From: Betaproteobacteria bacterium
GTDB lineage: Bacteria > Pseudomonadota > Gammaproteobacteria > Burkholderiales > Burkholderiaceae_C
Direction of reading: 5' to 3'
DNA length: 6,715 bases
Assembly: GCA_009927195.1 (NCBI GenBank)
Contig: RFNL01000363.1
Location: 1 to 6,715, forward strand
Below are positions 5,378-6,715 of the stretch, one piece after another. Below the pieces are notes generated by a model, which saw only the letters and a list, made by a program, of their open reading frames with translations, had not been told where the DNA came from and did not search any database. Position 1 is the first letter of the stretch. Each line of letters begins with the position of its first letter. The position numbers and the translations under genes are program-made.

Positions 5378-6577
5378 TCAACCGCGCCAAGCCCAGGCTT
5401 TTTTCATGGCCAGCCATTGGCCGGCCGACTCGGGGTTGGTTTGGGCTTTGCGCCAAGCGCGCCGCACAAAGGCCACCAAGACCCCCAAGAACAAACCGGC
5501 AAAGGCCGCCACCAACACAATGATGGCACGCTTGGGTTTGGACTTGCGCTCAGGCGGCGTGGCCACATCGACTTGCTGCAGCAGCGGACCCTCCTTGGCT
5601 TCGTCGACCCGGGCCAACTCGTACTGTCGGATCAACACTTCAAGCATGGCTTCTTGCACTTTCACGTCGCGATAGGACTTGACCGCTTCTTGGTGCAAGG
5701 GGCTGGCCGAGGCTTTGCTTTCGCCCGAGCCAAGTTCGGTTTTGCTCAATTGGGCCCGCAAAGCCGCCAGTTCGCTGGCGATGCGCTGGGACTCCGGGTT
5801 TTGGGCGGTGGCAAAGCGGCTCATGGCTTGCAATTGCACCTCCCGGGCGGCAATTTGGCTACGCAACTCTGCGCTGGCACGCACACCGGTCTCGGCCAAC
5901 ACAGCGGTGACTTGCATGCCCGACTTGTCTTTGGCCGCCCGAAAAGCCGCCTCGACCTGGGCCAGCTTGTCCTGGGTTTGCTGAATTTGTTGCTCGTAAA
6001 AAACCCGTCTTTGCTGGGCCTCTGTCACTGCCAGGCGGCCCAGCATGGCATGCAAAGCCTGCACATGGCGATTGGCCAGTTCGGCGGCAAACACCGGGTC
6101 TTTGTCGTCGGCTTCGATGTTGAGCAAACCAGACTTCTTGTCTGCGGTGATGCGCACCTGGCCTTTGAGGGCCACGCGGGTGTCGGTCAGCGTTTTGGCC
6201 TCATAGCGCTCTTGCAACTGAAGGTCTGCGATCAGGCGGTTTTGCAGGCCTTCGCTGCCCAGAAATGCGATGTACATCTCGTCTTGGCTTTTAAAGCCAC
6301 CCCCCCCGCCCAAGCCGGCCAAAGCACCCAAGCCACCCAAGCTGGCCAAGGCCGCGGCCGCTGCGCCGCCTTGTTGTTGCTGCGGTGGCATGACCACGGT
6401 TTTGGCGGTGAAGATGGGGGTCATGAGCAAGCTCACCACCACCGCCACCACCGTGGTGATCAGGGGAATGGCAAACAGGGTTTTCTTTTCTTCGCCCAAG
6501 GCGGTGGCCAGGTCGAGCAAGCTGATCTCGTCTTCGTCGGCCAAGGGCGAAGCGCCAGACTGGGTGTGGTCGTTCAT
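5378..6577 (-). CDS. Wzz/GumC-like polysaccharide co-polymerase (chain length determinant family)
   Basis: This inner-membrane protein of the polysaccharide co-polymerase family controls chain length or export of a surface polysaccharide made by a Wzx/Wzy-type system. Of 399 residues, an N-terminal cytoplasmic segment (1-32, with DEISLLDLATALGEEKK at 16-32) leads into membrane helix 1 at about 33-53. The periplasmic domain spans 54-349 and contains a Gln/Ala/Gly-rich segment (66-94), a Wzz-type fold region with YIAFLGSEGLQNRLI (102-116), and long coiled coil at about 185-330. The proline-rich motif TPPERKSKPKR (340-350) precedes membrane helix 2 at about 351-371. It lacks a C-terminal tyrosine-kinase domain: only about 28 residues follow the second helix, so any BY-kinase partner would be a separate gene. 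It starts 10 bases after the stop of the export-protein gene, consistent with one operon. The Shine-Dalgarno is weak (GAGA). Confidence 0.92.
   Translation of the reverse strand: MNDHTQSGASPLADEDEISLLDLATALGEEKKTLFAIPLITTVVAVVVSLLMTPIFTAKTVVMPPQQQQGGAAAAALASLGGLGALAGLGGGGGFKSQDEMYIAFLGSEGLQNRLIADLQLQERYEAKTLTDTRVALKGQVRITADKKSGLLNIEADDKDPVFAAELANRHVQALHAMLGRLAVTEAQQRRVFYEQQIQQTQDKLAQVEAAFRAAKDKSGMQVTAVLAETGVRASAELRSQIAAREVQLQAMSRFATAQNPESQRIASELAALRAQLSKTELGSGESKASASPLHQEAVKSYRDVKVQEAMLEVLIRQYELARVDEAKEGPLLQQVDVATPPERKSKPKRAIIVLVAAFAGLFLGVLVAFVRRAWRKAQTNPESAGQWLAMKKAWAWRG
6296..6370 (-). repeat. Low-complexity Ala/Gly-coding segment with a G8 tract
   Basis: This stretch encodes residues 70-94 of the Wzz-like protein, almost entirely Gly, Ala and Leu, just outside membrane helix 1. 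It contains CCCAAGC three times on the plus strand (6309-6315, 6327-6333, 6336-6342; intervals of 18 and 9 bases) and eight consecutive C at 6300-6307 (eight G in the coding sense, codons 91-93). Similar Gly/Ala stretches occur in related Burkholderiales Wzz proteins, from memory. The homopolymer is the part most open to length change. Confidence 0.6.
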
Positions 6578-6587
6578 GCGTGCGATC

Positions 6588-6715
6588 TCACTGGCGAAGT
6601 GTTTTCAAGGCCGCTGCACCAATGCCCAACTGGTAGATGAGTTGGGTCCAGTCTTTGGCAACGCTGATGAATTGGACATAGCCAGTGCGCCGGTCCAATT
6701 TTTCGGGTACAAAAA
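6588..6715 (-). CDS. C-terminal end of an SLBB/Wza-like polysaccharide export protein (partial, 5' end beyond window)
   Basis: Only the last 41 codons are present, read from the right edge to a TGA at 6588-6590. The peptide begins FVPEKLDRRTG and continues VQFISVAKDWTQLIYQLGIG before ending in AAALKTLRQ. A VPEK segment followed by a WTQ-x-LYQLG-type helix is what I recall from the C termini of SLBB-domain polysaccharide export proteins in Burkholderiales. In those proteins the final helix would insert in the outer membrane as in Wza. The other two minus-strand frames either stop earlier or give an unlikely composition (frame 2 is rich in Cys, His and Arg). The next gene is a Wzz-like co-polymerase 10 bases downstream, the usual partner of such an exporter. 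The fragment is short, so the family call rests on motif and context together. Confidence 0.68.
   Translation of the reverse strand, partial: FVPEKLDRRTGYVQFISVAKDWTQLIYQLGIGAAALKTLRQ

Noticed and set aside
6309..6342. Three CCCAAGC copies considered as a short tandem repeat or CRISPR-like array
   Set aside because: They are codon-level repeats of a Leu-Gly pattern in a low-complexity protein segment, with unequal short spacing and no spacer structure.
4874..6640. A 588-codon open frame on the plus strand across the phasin and Wzz-like genes
   Set aside because: The translation is Gly/His/Gln-rich without domain features, and it spans two well-supported minus-strand genes and the gap between them. 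It is a composition artefact.

Overview
The window looks like chromosomal DNA of a betaproteobacterium, most likely Burkholderiales close to Comamonadaceae. This is inferred from GC-rich coding sequence, the styles of the CoaX, TRAP-binding and phasin proteins, and the Wzz-type protein with a Gly/Ala-rich segment. No rRNA, tRNA, CRISPR array, transposase or integrase was seen. Genes fill almost the whole window, and the longest gap is 129 bases.

Layout. (1) 1-1579, minus strand: the type III pantothenate kinase gene coaX, then after 100 bases the N-terminal 225 residues of a TakP/DctP-type TRAP transporter binding protein that runs off the left edge. (2) 1580-1708: a divergent intergenic region with weak promoter-like elements facing both ways. 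(3) 1709-3999, plus strand: two metallohydrolase genes joined by an ATGA overlap, an M20-family amidohydrolase and a DUF2817/M14-like putative carboxypeptidase. (4) 4000-4018: a short hairpin at a convergent junction. (5) 4016-5296, minus strand: a phasin of the PhaF/PhaI type followed by a TetR regulator that strongly resembles PhaD of Pseudomonas. (6) 5378-6715, minus strand: the tail of a protein that resembles an SLBB/Wza-type polysaccharide export protein, then a complete Wzz/GumC-like polysaccharide co-polymerase.

How they fit together. The right part joins surface-polysaccharide export to a small module for PHA granules (phasin plus PhaD-like regulator), all on one strand. The middle pair is probably one translationally coupled catabolic unit that hydrolyses acylated amino acids or short peptides. 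The TRAP binding protein imports a small organic acid, and coaX is housekeeping CoA biosynthesis.

I do not see a clearly novel system. The most useful leads are the PhaD/PhaF-like pair away from any visible PHA synthase, the ATGA-coupled hydrolase pair, and an eight-G tract inside the Wzz-like gene.
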